DNA from: Lichenostomus cassidix
Taxonomy: Eukaryota; Chordata; Aves; Passeriformes; Meliphagidae
Assembly (NCBI GenBank): GCA_008360975.2
Contig: CM039184.1
Coordinates: 32,475,797-32,539,796, forward strand
Direction of reading: 5' to 3'
DNA: 64,000 nucleotides
The notes under the pieces were generated by a model that saw nothing but the letters and a program-made list of their open reading frames with translations, was not told the DNA's origin and made no database searches. Below are positions 1 to 12,058 of the stretch, in pieces; position 1 is the first letter of the stretch; each line of letters begins with the position of its first letter. The translations under genes and the position numbers were made by a program.

Positions 1-1250
1 TCTGTATTTTCTACTTATTATCTCCTCTGAAGGTAACAACAGTGATAACACACCTTTTAAGAAAGAAGGCAACCTGACAGTGATAATGCCACACATCAGT
101 GCTAAAATAGCCAAGGAGAAAAAAGGTCAAACAGCCTCCCACAACCCCAAGATTTCTTAATGATATCAAAAGATTCTGTACCTTTAGGGATCCAGTATAC
201 CCATTCAAAAAGGCTTATTCAAAAAAATATTTCTATTAAAAATAAATTGTCTAATTAATACATGATACTCAGTAATAAACACTGTCCAGTCTTTTTCCTT
301 CCCCTCTGACCCATCCCTCCCTTCTTCCTTATGGTTTAAATTTTAGTACTCTGGTGATACAGAAGACATTTCTAAACTGTAAATTAGGTCAAGATGTTTC
401 TTCCTTTGACACCTTCTAACCCGACCATCCGTTCTCACGTTGACAAGGAAATTTACGGCTGTTCCAGTCTATGACTAGCCAGTGGTTTTGTTTCAGCATG
501 AAACTGGTAATAGGGAAAGTTACTGCAGCAAAATTCTACATCAGATCTTATAAAATGGGAAGATATTAATTTGAAAATATCCCACTCATGCTCATCCTTC
601 CAGAGATTTCATTCACTCCCAGCCTCAAACTCACCTACACACAAGTGACATGTGTCCAAGGGGTCTTTTGCCAGGATCACCTCTACATGATAAAAAGGAC
701 AAGAGGCACCAACTACCAAATCCTCACTGTGTTTCTGGGTTTCTTCTCAACTGGCAAGAATAAATTACTTCTTGGACAGACCTTCACAGCTTTTAGAAGC
801 CAGGAGCCATTGTGGGGTGGTCCACCACATCAGAACCTTACATATCTCAGTCTCCATAAATCTTAAGCCAGGTTTCCTACTCTGTTTTTCTTCATTTGCT
901 AGGCAAGTAAGAAACTTATTAGTATGCATAATAAGCTTTCACTGACAAATAATCTGCTCTTTCAGAGGGCAGGAATCCTGGTCTTGACATAAGCATTCCT
1001 CAATCTTACCTGTGACAGTAGTGTCATGGGAGCTGCATTCTTGAAGAGCAGTTCTTCACTGTCACAGGTATCCTTTTAACACTTCTGCTGTTTCTGGTAG
1101 TTAAATACACCATTCCTACCTCATTCATTCCAACCCTAATACTTCTATTACAGCTCTCCAGTAAAGGTTAACAAAAGCAAGCCAAGTCTTCACAAACAGC
1201 CCCAGCTGTCATTCCTGGAAATCACAGCAAAGGAGGCAAAAGCTGATGAC
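1..1250. other. AT-rich non-coding sequence, no gene seen
   Basis: I see no supported gene here. The open frames are short (92 codons at most), lack recognisable domains and sit in sequence with frequent stops in the other frames. Given the minus-strand splice donor near 17.78 kb, this stretch may be intronic, but it could equally be intergenic. No tandem repeats or known mobile-element signatures were recognised. Confidence 0.5.
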
Positions 1251-1254
1251 TGTC

Positions 1255-1340
1255 AAAAGCATCTCGACAATGCTCTCAGGCATGTGGTGTGATTCTCGGG
1301 GTTGTCCTGTGCAGGGCAAAGAGTTGGATTTCTTCAGATT
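1255..1340 (+). mobile_element. CR1 LINE 3'-end fragment
   Basis: The segment matches the CR1 3' region in plus orientation. It reads 'gacaatgctctcaggcat', then a 'gtggtgtgattctcgggg' block, then 'tcctgtgcagggc' and 'gagttgga'. It breaks off before the terminal octamer repeats, so the 3' tail has been lost or has diverged. The related block appears in reverse at 11710-11790 in this window, which supports the assignment. It is a non-functional fossil of an avian CR1 retrotransposon. Confidence 0.75.
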
Positions 1341-4300
1341 CTGTTTTCTAGATGTCCACCTGCAAAGACCATTCCCCATTATCCCGTAAATCATAGGTTT
1401 TAGTTTTTCTCATACCATACGGGAAGGTTTCCAAGGGATAATTAAATACCAACATACAGTATCTTTATGGATAACAGCTTTCATTTCTCCTCATGAAGAA
1501 TACTTCCTGCCTTTACAGCATTTGGCTCCTCTATCTTTATTTTGGCCATGAACCAGAGAGCACACTGAACTTTCCACAACACCAATACAGATATGCAGGT
1601 ATGGAATCCTTTTCCCTAAAGACAATGTTTTTGGCATCTGCGCAACAACTGTTTATCAACTGCACAAGCTTCATACTTAACGCTTTCCACTGAGAACTGA
1701 AGTTCTCAACAAATACAATTCTCTACTATACAGTACACAAACTAACAAAATTAGGAAAGACAACTTACAATGAAGGAAGATGTCTTCTGAGCCAAAGTAA
1801 CTGGAGAAAGATGAAATAGAGAATGAAGGAAAAAATAGGTATGTCTCAATGAACATCAAATTGATTTCAAAATACTCTCATAAATAAATAAATGTGCAGA
1901 TGTGCAGAAAGGGGACTAGACCACTACATCTAGTTAGGCCTTTTGAAAAAGCCCTAAATTAACCATTTTTTATGACTTTCTCTACAAGATTTGGTGTCAA
2001 TCAAAAAATTTCCAACCTAAAGATAAAACTATTCAAGGCATTTTTCTTGTTACAGAGCATTTCCTAATGGGATGCACGCATTATTTCCTGGCAGAAGTGC
2101 TCACAATTGTCAAATGTTTCACTAACAGAAATGGCCTGTTATCTACAAGTACTTGCAGTACCTGGCCGTTCTGCAATCCTTATAACATTTGTCACAGGAC
2201 ACAACACAAAGCCTAAGCTTAAAATGTTCACTGAAATCCATAGAAAATGGCTTGATTTCTAACAGCTTGAATATTATGCCAAAAATAAGCAGTAACTCAG
2301 TTTAACTTGAACACTGTCAAAACCAGATCCTGCTTGACATTATAATAATGAGAGCTGTGGCAGAATATTCACTTTCTAGCATCATGAAGTTCAAGATAGA
2401 AAACATTCAAAACGTGTCCTGTAAGAAGAGTGGTGCTTTTGCCTGTTCATTCCAGACGCAAAGCTGAGGTGTTTGTCTGGTGAGGATGCTACATTTGTCC
2501 ACCAAGTAAAAGAATAACCACTTACAGCACTTGACTGAGACTTGCACACTCCTGGGGAGTATGACACCCATGCCCCAGATGTTAATACAATCATACAATT
2601 TCTGTGATATCTGGTACTAATATAGTAGCTATATGACAAAAGGGATAACTCTCACCTAATTTTAAAAAAATGGAAAACATGGTCTTTGTTGCCTCAGCAT
2701 AAAAGCAAAATTGATCTACCAGGAAGATATTTTACATTTCTTGACTATGAGAAAGATCAACACTCTCAGGTCTAGTTGAGAATAACTACTTGCATTTTGC
2801 CAGGGAAAAAAAATATTTTCATGTTCACAACCAAAGTGCCCAGCACAAGCAAAGATAAGAATTTGTAGGCTTATGTGTAGTCCCACACCTACTGCTTAAC
2901 AGTAAATTTGTGAAGGGTGCACATCTGGATATTTAATTCTTTGGATTCTTTCAACTCATAGGACCATTCAGATTTTGAAGCTACTCTACCATCTTCTCCT
3001 CATTGCCTGTCTGAGCAGGTGAACTTATAAAGAAAAAGGTGTGTGTTGTAGAAAACTGTGGAAACAGCATTGACTTCTAACTCTATGTATCTCATCTCAT
3101 TCTAGACATAAGCACAGAAGATAGGCCATGCCACTGTAATAGACTGAAGAAACTTGATAACCATTTAAAATGCAAAAATGGAAGTGTAGCAACTGTGTCT
3201 GACAAGAAACTCTCACCCCTGCAAAGCAAAATGTTGCATTTAATTGCTATCTGATTTTATACTTGAAAGATGCTTCTATTTCACTCAGATAAAGTCCTTG
3301 CTGGAACAGATATAGCCACAAATATTTTGATATGCCTGTCAACTCCTAGATTCTACAGCTGGGAGAAAAATTCCAGCAGTTAAACCAGTGATATTTCTGA
3401 TCACAGCAATGGCTGAGGTTTACTGCTGCTTAGCATTTGCCTCTCCAGGGCACAAAAGACTTCTACATGGACAAGTATACACAAACTGCTCCAGAACTGG
3501 CACTAGCTGTGTTTTTGCTAATCAGGCTTGAGAAGAAGAACCAACAAACTTAGCAATGCTTATAGGAAAAGACCATTATATAGCTTCTGGACTGATGGCA
3601 GAGCACAGGCAGCCCTGAATATGGGGAGAAGAACAATGTGTCAAACTAGCCAATTATTAAAATAAGGTAGAGATCTGAAAGATTTGACCTTGCTAAGAGA
3701 ACGCATTCTTGGATGCTACTCCAAACTGTATTTCGTCACAAGTTTCTGTTCCTCTTCCTTCTCCTCCCTGCCTCCATTCTTCATTTTTTTCTCGAAGCCT
3801 TATGATTTGTAAATTTTTCCAGGGTTTGTTTGTGGGGATTTTTTTTAAGTCTTAAAAGAATTTATGGAATGAGAAAACAGCTTTCTGGGAGCTGTACCCA
3901 GGATGTTTCCTTGGCCATGAATAGCTAACTAGTTTTGAAAACAGCATTGCTCTATTTCAGTTGCTGAGTAGGTGGTCTGTTAAATCTTAAAAGTTATGTC
4001 TGTTAGTTAAGCATTCATGTAAATATTTCATTAAGCTTCCTGGTTTATAATAAGCACTGCTTAACACTATTTTGTGCAACACACACTGCAGAAATCATTC
4101 TACCAAGGGGAGGAAAAAGATGCATGCAACATGAATAACTGCAGCTGGGAGGGGTGGGGGGTGTTAATATCAAAGGGAAAAAAGATCATGAATTCTAACT
4201 TAAATGTGCCTGATTAGAAAAGATACATTTTGTTTCATCTCATCATCTTACAGCCTAGGCAAATAAGCTCACATTATCCCTTTGTTCTCCTTCTTTTAAT

Positions 4301-7300
4301 CTTACTCAATTATTTTAAAATACATTCCCTTAAAAACTAACTTTATAAGCAGCTTAAGAAAGCATAGGATTTGTTTTTCCATAACACCTTACCAGAAACA
4401 AATTTATTTCTATAACATATTTTCTCATCACAAAAGATAATTAATCTCTTTCTCTTGCAAAACAATAAAGATAAAAGGTCTTGACCATGAGCAACTTCTA
4501 GCTGTTTAGATGTTAACAGTCACTCCATTTGAATTTCTATGAAGTTGAGGGATCCAGTCAGGTTGACTGTTGCTCTCCCAGAATACTACCACTTAAACAC
4601 TACCAGAAGTTGCCTAGTTTCTCTGTCAATTTTGCAAGCCATCATCTGTTTTATTTCCTGGCATTCCCCCCTTGGCAAGTGATTTAAATCACCCTAAGAT
4701 GCAAATAACACCCAGGATATTAATTATACTTTGAACAGCATTTTTATTCCCATTTTTATTTTTTGTTTATAACATTGAGAAAGGAAACACTTCCCTCAGA
4801 GAATGTTAATGCTCATGTTCTCAGATGTCTGTTACTTTATTTGTTCCTTCATGAAATAAAGAAACTATCCTGTTATTAGTCTAAAAAGCAATACTGCCTG
4901 TCACAACTCTTACTAGTTTGTCAGGACAGAAGAGTGTAATTCACTGGCCTTGCAATAACCAAGTTTTCTACACTTCAACATTATTATTGTAGAGATGGTG
5001 AGGCGTAAAGTTGTAATTTAGAGATCCAAAATAGGCTTAAATTCTTATTTAACTAAAGGTGAAATGGAAAAGTAATATCTGGAGAAAAAACCCAACACAT
5101 TATTTTCTTCCATTTCCAGCAAAGCATCTGCATTCTCTCTGTGCATTTAAAGTAATGCAGCAAGAACTGTGACACTTGCCCACAGAATTACAGACAGTGT
5201 AACACATGAAGCACCATTATGGAGCTGCACAGCCAATAAAGCATTAAAGCACGGACAACCTTCCAGCTCCACAATGACTGTTTCAAGTGAATACAAGCAA
5301 AACTCATACAACTGCAGTCCTACAGACACCACAACACTACAAAGTAATGCAGAAAAGGTACTGGAGTAAGCTTTGCACTATTCCCCAGTAATATTTAAGT
5401 AGGAAGCTAGGTCTGAGGCTAAATTATTACAAGTGAGAGCAGAATTGTCTTTCATGAACCTGCTAAACCAAAAAGTACTCATTATAATGTAACATCATTT
5501 CCTGAATAATACTGAACATTGCTAAATGTAGACAGGACACCTGGCTCAGAAATATCTCTAGACACTATCAGGTAGAGCTGGTACAATCTCTACAGCAAAC
5601 AAGCACTAAAATTCCTTTGGCTTCAGAAGCAATCATCTAATTCTTCTACAGATTAGATCCTGATTTTCAGATTGGGCACATAGAAAAGGAGAGAATGACA
5701 CAACCAAAACACACGTGCAAAAAAAAAAAGAAACCTTAAAAAAAAAAAAAAATAGGTCCAGCATCAAACAGGACCTATGTGGGTAAAGAAGCCATAAGCT
5801 ATATAAGCCATATCTTCAGGGTAACATTTAGCTGCCTAACTACAAAAAAACACTTCTCCCCCATTGTGTATTCAGCATGCACTATAAAATGAGGTTAGAG
5901 CTCTACAGCTAAAAATGTCATACAGCTCTGATTTATCCCCAGCACATCAAAATTTTGAGCAATGGTTCTGTGGAAAGAGGACAGAAAGTATGAAAAAAGT
6001 TATTATATGCAGCTGTAATACATACATACACCAAAGAAACCTGCAGAGTAAGTCGGGTCTGCTGTAATAGCCAAAGTAGGTAACAGTGCGAGGTGTTACT
6101 TCCCCTGTGATCAACATTTGAAATCGATGGGACATTTTGTCTACACTGCTGTCACACTAGCACCGTGATCTGGCTTCATTTGGACAAACCTACCTGTCTT
6201 CCTTCACATTTCAAACCACCCAAGTGCATTGTTCCTGTTAACTAGCTCATTGTCATTCTCTCTCATTAGAATCCTCATCTGAATCACGTTCTACCAGACC
6301 AATTCTTATTTTAATTTTTTAGTAGGTCACTATTCCAGCCTAGATTCTGAATATCACCTCCCCATTGCACAGTCTGATTTCTCAGGTTCCAACCATTCCT
6401 CTCTTTGGGTTTGTTCCCTTCCCTATCATCTTCTCCTCCCTGTTTTGCTTTCTCAGGACTTTTACGTCTAAGCATCTTCCAGAGCTCCTGAGCAGCAGGC
6501 AGTTTTAGTTCGGCTGCTCACACCCTCATCTCCCACAGCCCGAATGACTCACATTTGTGATTTCAGAGTAATCCTCTTGGCCCAGCCATGAAATGTTACA
6601 GAGGCTTTAGCCAATAAAGCCTAAGTCTTTCTAGCATAAAAACAGATGTTTCCGAGCTCTGCTATTTTCCACAAGCAAATAAATCTTCTAAAGAAGTGGA
6701 GAAACTCATTCCTTGGACAAGACTCAATCTATTTTATTTCAAGGCCCCTATCCTTAAACATCAGTGTCGGTGAGTTTCCAAAAGCATTTGACAGTTATCT
6801 TCTGCCCGCCAGCTCAGCTCTCTAACCTTGCTGAAACCTTCAAAAATTTCTACTCAAAAGACTGGCAGACATCACGCAGGGAGTTTAAAGCCCAGCAAAA
6901 GGCACAAGTGACAATTACCACTGCCATACATCAAGAAGAGCTAACTTTAAACAGATGATTAGGGTAAAAGATGGGTATTCATAATTCATCACATGACATT
7001 CTTCAACTATCATTTCAACTATTTCAGAACTTTCACCCAAGAAAACTAGCTTTTTTAGCAATTTAAAATTTCTATATGTTGAAATCACCTCTCTAGAGAA
7101 AATGCTGTTATCTCCAAACTGTTTTCACATTGTGGTAGTTGCTGAAACTGGTTGCTTCTGTTTGAAAAACCTTTCTCCATACCACCATGGACAGAGAGAT
7201 ACATCTGCTGTCAAACATACTTTTACAATATTGTGGCATACACTTTTTCTGAACTTTTTTTTAGGAAAATACTACAAAAAATAGTTCCTTTGCTCCACAA

Positions 7301-8760
7301 ATTTAGTTCCTTACTCTGACAGACACTTCATGATCTTTATGGAACCTTCTTCATAAATCTCTTAGACTCTATTTAATGCAGTAAGATATGGCTTGATATA
7401 AAATAACTTCAATTGGGAGGCTATTCTATTGATTAGAAACCCTACTCTAAATTTATACACAGCCAACATAGTTATTTGCTCTCCTTTCAGCATTGTCTTA
7501 TTCCAGGTAATTCTTTCCTTGTGATTATACTTACTCTATCAAATTCATCTTGCCAAAGATGCCAAGCTTCCAAATAATTACATGATACAAATCAAAAATG
7601 TTGACAGTAGATTTTGTTTGTTAAAAACAAAACTTATCTTATTCAGTGTTTAACCTACAAAAACAGCAATATAAGCACAACTGAGGCAAAGGAGCCTTTG
7701 ATCTGACACACTTCCTTATAGTGCCACACTCCTTGGTAAATTCCTAATACCTTTCTCTAATTTTCTTTTACCATTATGCACAGAAATATCCCTTCGTACA
7801 AAAGCAGTTTAAGAACTTGATTAACACTGACGTCAAAACCATAATCCTGCAGTTCCTTGGATTAGTTCTTCCCCCTTAAAAAAAAAAAAAAAGAAGTACA
7901 CTGCCCTGCTAATGCTTAATTAGCTAGCCACCTCACTTCACAGCCAATCTGCATTCAAATTCCACCTTAATTTCCATTTCCATACTTCTATTCCTTTTCC
8001 TCTAGATAACTGGAATCACTTGGTGTAAAACATGTCACTCAATTAAGTTTTTAGACAAACCAGGACTTTTAGTGTTTCCCATTCCCACTCTTGCCAACAT
8101 CTCTGATGAACTTTGTGCACCTGCCCCCAATACTCTCCACAGGATCTAAATCAGCTTGACAGTTTCTCTGTGCAGGATCCTGTCTTCAGTGCTAAGGCAC
8201 TGAAAAATCCGGCTGCAATGATGAACACAATCATTCTTTCTTGAACTCAAGTGTATCTTAATGACAGCTTTTCAGAACACACATATGTTTAATCGTGGTT
8301 TAAAAAGAAGTTATTATAATGGTTACAGTCTTTAGAAGCAGCCTAAGCTCTGAAAGACATATACAGAAAACACTGGTGGTAATTCTGGAGTTCTATTCCA
8401 TTAGGTACAACATCACCACAGGCAATCAAAAGCACTCCCTCAGCTTTTGTTTTGCAACAATTACCACTACCTGGATTCCTCACAGATGTTTAAGTAATGT
8501 TGTAACCTGTGCTGTAGCTTATTGCTACTGACTAGTCCTTTAGCTGAACAATAATCCCTTTCAAATTTTAGAATAAAAATCTAATTTGACTAGATTTCAC
8601 AGGTCACACATCACATTTAGTATTCCACAGCATAAAGCCAAACAAGGCAAGAAGCATGTACTCTATAACAATCACATATTTTTCATTCCTACACATTATT
8701 TAACAAAGTATTTTCATCACAATTTTACTCTTTAAAATTCCCGTAACAAATGAAGATGGT
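1341..8760. other. AT-rich non-coding sequence, possible intron
   Basis: About 7.4 kb with no supported gene. It holds a short (taaa)n tract near 1881-1894 and poly-A tracts near 5720-5752 and 7879-7893. Open frames are 60-80 codons, the length expected by chance in AT-rich DNA. One minus-strand frame at 5947-6135 looked protein-like but lacks good splice sites and is listed under rejected items. If the first-exon call at 17.8 kb is right, this stretch lies downstream of it on the minus strand and could be intron. Confidence 0.45.
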
Positions 8761-8789
8761 TTCATATGGTTAAGACTATATGATAAAAG

Positions 8790-9680
8790 CTCATTTGCAC
8801 CCCAACAATAGAGCACAGAGAGGCAGTGGCAAGTGGGGAAACACAATTTATACATAGCTGGTGTTCTTTCAGACCTACCACAAGAGCAATTAGCCCATGA
8901 AGGGATTCTTTGTGCAAGGCCAGAGGACCACAGGGCTGCAAAATGACAGGCAGGGACACAAATTAGGGACTTGAAGGAAGGGAGGCCTCATCCAGACTCT
9001 TCCCAGGGCAGCCCCAAGGAGGACTTCAGTCACACTGTCCAGTTTTGAAACCCATCATGTGAGTGCCCATGGGTGCAGAACATATTATGGGATGTAAGGG
9101 AGGGGCATTTGAGGATTGCACAGGACTTGCTATGGGATGTTTACAGGGGAAACCAAAGGCAGGAACAGAGACTGATTCATAAGATTTGGGGAAGAACTAG
9201 CATGAGTAACAGAGGAGTAAGTAGATAAAAAGGGCCAGTCCCATGCAGATATTTTGGTGGTTGGTTCACTTGCCTGGTTTTGTGCTGCCCTGATCAGCAT
9301 AGCCTGTCCTATGCACTTATTAAATCCTTTCCAGCTCTTTTCTGGGTGAGTCGCTCTGCTCATGAGAGTCACTCACACATTCTGCATGTGTGCAGAGGGG
9401 TCTGACTGCAGCAACTTCTGACTGCCAGCCACCAGAGAGACTGGGGCGAGTGACGGAAAGTGTCAGCCTGAGCTGGGCCATGGGAACATCTGTCTGCAGT
9501 GCAGCACCTGCAGGAACAAGTGTGGGAGCACATTCACCTGTGTGATGTACTGGGAGGATGTGTTCTGCTGGCTGCTGGCTGAAACTGGGGCATGGACCTG
9601 TGGCAGTCTCACCCCTCTCAGGCTGCAGAACTGGCCTGATATTTTTGCCCAGCACAAGGGAAGAAAAGGGTTTTGAAAAT
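8790..9680 (+). mobile_element. Probable solo LTR of an endogenous retrovirus
   Basis: This GC-richer block stands out from its AT-rich surroundings and has the order of signals expected of an LTR. A TATA-like 'agataaaaagg' lies near 9222. A polyadenylation-like 'ttattaaa' lies near 9317, about 95 bases downstream. A GC-rich U5-like segment of about 350 bases follows, ending near 9680. No gag, pol or env coding sequence flanks it, so a solo LTR is the simplest reading. The exact termini and target-site duplication could not be fixed; the 5' edge could lie anywhere between about 8790 and 9140. The 122-codon and 80-codon minus-strand frames inside it are not treated as genes. Confidence 0.45.
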
Positions 9681-9689
9681 TTAAACACA

Positions 9690-11660
9690 GCACATGTTTA
9701 AAACAAGCTTTTCTTTTCCTGTTCTACACAGTGATCACCATCCTTCATTCCATATCTTGATTTGTTCTTTTATCCACTATTTTTTCACTCTCGTCATTTC
9801 ACCCACTTCTATCAATCTTCTCTTATCATAAATGTTTTCTCTCCCCCTTTTCACTTCAACCCTATACCATCATCAGATCTTAGCAGTTTGTTTCCTTAAG
9901 CTTGCTTAGACCTTTCTCCATTTCCAAAAATCTTACCTTTGTCTTCCCCTTCATAAAATTCTTTTTAATCTTTTCCTCTTTAAATTTCTCAACCACCCTT
10001 TCAGTAGGGATAAAAATTGCCCCTTACACATTCTGTTACTTCTCTTCAGCATTCCCTCCGCTTGCCAAAATTCCTTCTTTGTAACATTGCTTTCCACTCT
10101 CTTTCAAAGCAAACACATGCATTTGAAGTCCTCTTGTTCATGGATAAATAAAACATGGCTATTTTCAAACAGTTACTGACTGAACAGGGTTTGCACTAAG
10201 GTTTTTTCACAGAGGATAGACTAGAATCAGCAGACTATTACTATGAATGTTGATCAAAAGACACAAAAACCCAGAAAAAGTTACTTAAAAAGCACAAGGG
10301 ACTATTCATGTAACAAACTTAACCAGAAAATTAGGAATTTTCAGAAAATCAGGAATTATCTATATCCTGTCTCCTCCTCCCCTGTGTGTGGTTGCAGAAG
10401 AACAGAACTTGATAGGATTTAATTTCTCAGGCTTTGCTCTACCTTAAATCGCCCACCTCACCAACTTCAGCATATCCATATAAAATTGCAGAGCTGAATA
10501 CAGTTCTTCATGCTAGCAAGAGTTTATCAAAGAGCTTTTATCTTTTTGAAGCATTTTGCCTCCAGTGGACAGTCGGTCCCCTTCTCTCAGCTCCACAGAA
10601 TACTGCATCCCACTGGCTGTGAAGACCAGCATTTGAGAGGCATGTGAAGGTGGAATTAATCTGGCCTTTTTGCAGGTATGCCACATTCCATCCAATACCT
10701 CATATCATCTGTTAGGACTTCCACTAACCTAAGGCTCTGATGTTACTGTTTGATTTTTATGAAGGTACTATACAAACAAGGACCATTCACAATAAACATT
10801 TTCAATCCTGTAGAGCTTTGTTTATCAACTTTATGGAAAAGCATCCATGCCCACAAAAACTTATATCCATCAGCCAGCTCTTTAATGGTCATTTACCCAC
10901 CCAGAGAGCTAGCACAGACAAGGACAAATTGATACTGTCATTACATAGAGACATTTTCTACATGGCACTGAAATTATTAGTACTCACCAGAGAAACAACT
11001 CAGTTATATTAGCTGACCTGTGCTTGGCTGCAGTTGGCAGACAGACCTTAAATAGACCACACCACTGTGAGGCCATAGTAGACATCTTTTGAAGTTAGTA
11101 CTCAGAAGGCATGCTTTAGGTTTCTCTCCAAAGAAGCAGCACAGACCCTCTGAACCTAAAGCAGCAATGAGGTAAAGTAGCACATTATCCACCACAGGCC
11201 AGGAGGGCAATGTGCCTGTGTTCATAGATTACACAGCAAGGACTGGTCACACAGGCCGATGTCAGTTTCACACACTAAAAATGCTCAAGTACAAGGTCTT
11301 CCCTTGGGAACCATAATAATCTCCCTCCCTGTGATGACCCAAGACCAGGAAAGCATGATTAGATTTTGTCCTGTTGCACACTGCTTTGTGCTAGCATGCA
11401 GGACTCTCACTCTGCAGCCTACTCTCAGCATGGGTTTTTCCTTATTTCCTTACTCCAGTTGATGGCTGCCTCTGTACTCAGCCAACCCCGAAAATCAGAG
11501 ATCTGGAGTTCACCCCATGTCCTTCTGCTACAGAAAAGTGTGCCAACTGATGGTTTCCAGCAATACACCATGATTAAGGATGTTACTCTCCACGATACTC
11601 TCCCAGTTTCCTTTCACCCCATTTGTTCTTACAATGTCTTACATCAAACAAAACATAGAC
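9690..11660. other. AT-rich non-coding sequence
   Basis: No supported gene. Pyrimidine-rich stretches occupy 9720-10110, including several 'ctttt' runs that keep one frame open by composition. Nothing else was recognised up to the CR1 copy that follows. Confidence 0.45.
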
Positions 11661-11661
11661 C

Positions 11662-12058
11662 ACATAGAATCATAGAATATCCTTTGTTGGAAGGGACCCA
11701 CAGGGACCATCAAGTCCAACTTCTGTCCCTGCACAGGACACCCAAAGAGTCTCACCCCATGTCTGAGAGCATTGTCCAAACATTGGCACGCTTGGTGCTG
11801 GTACTGCTTACCTGGGAAGCCTACTCCAGTGTCCAACCACCCTCTGGGTGAAAAAATCTTTTAACACCCAACTTAAAGCTCCCTTGACACAGCTGTATGC
11901 TACTCCTTCAGGTCCTGTCACTGGTCCCCAAAGAGAAGAGATCAATGCCTGACCCTTCCTCTGCTTCCCACAATGAGGAAGTTTTAGACAACATGTAACA
12001 CATGCACACCCCTGTCCTGGCAGAAGACAGCTCCAACAGTTCCCTTCCCCACTAGCTA
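11662..12058 (-). mobile_element. CR1 LINE 3' portion, minus orientation
   Basis: The left edge carries the reverse complement of the CR1 terminal octamers ('catagaatcatagaat'). It is followed by 'ttggaagggaccc', 'ggaccatcaagtccaact' and 'cctgcacaggacaccc'. Further right come the 'ctctgggtgaaaaaatctt' block and the 'caggtcctgtcactggtccc' block typical of CR1. The element is therefore inserted on the minus strand with its 3' end at the left and is truncated at its 5' side near 12058. The 161-codon frame on the plus strand here is antisense to CR1 and not a gene. Confidence 0.9.

Noticed and set aside
5947..6135. Minus-strand frame with protein-like stretch near VTPRTVTYFGYY
   Set aside because: Considered as a downstream exon of the minus-strand gene. 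The upstream acceptor lacks a pyrimidine tract and the possible donor (GTTTCT) is poor. I could not link it to any family.
11366..11851. 161-codon plus-strand frame
   Set aside because: Its second half is antisense CR1 sequence; no independent coding evidence.
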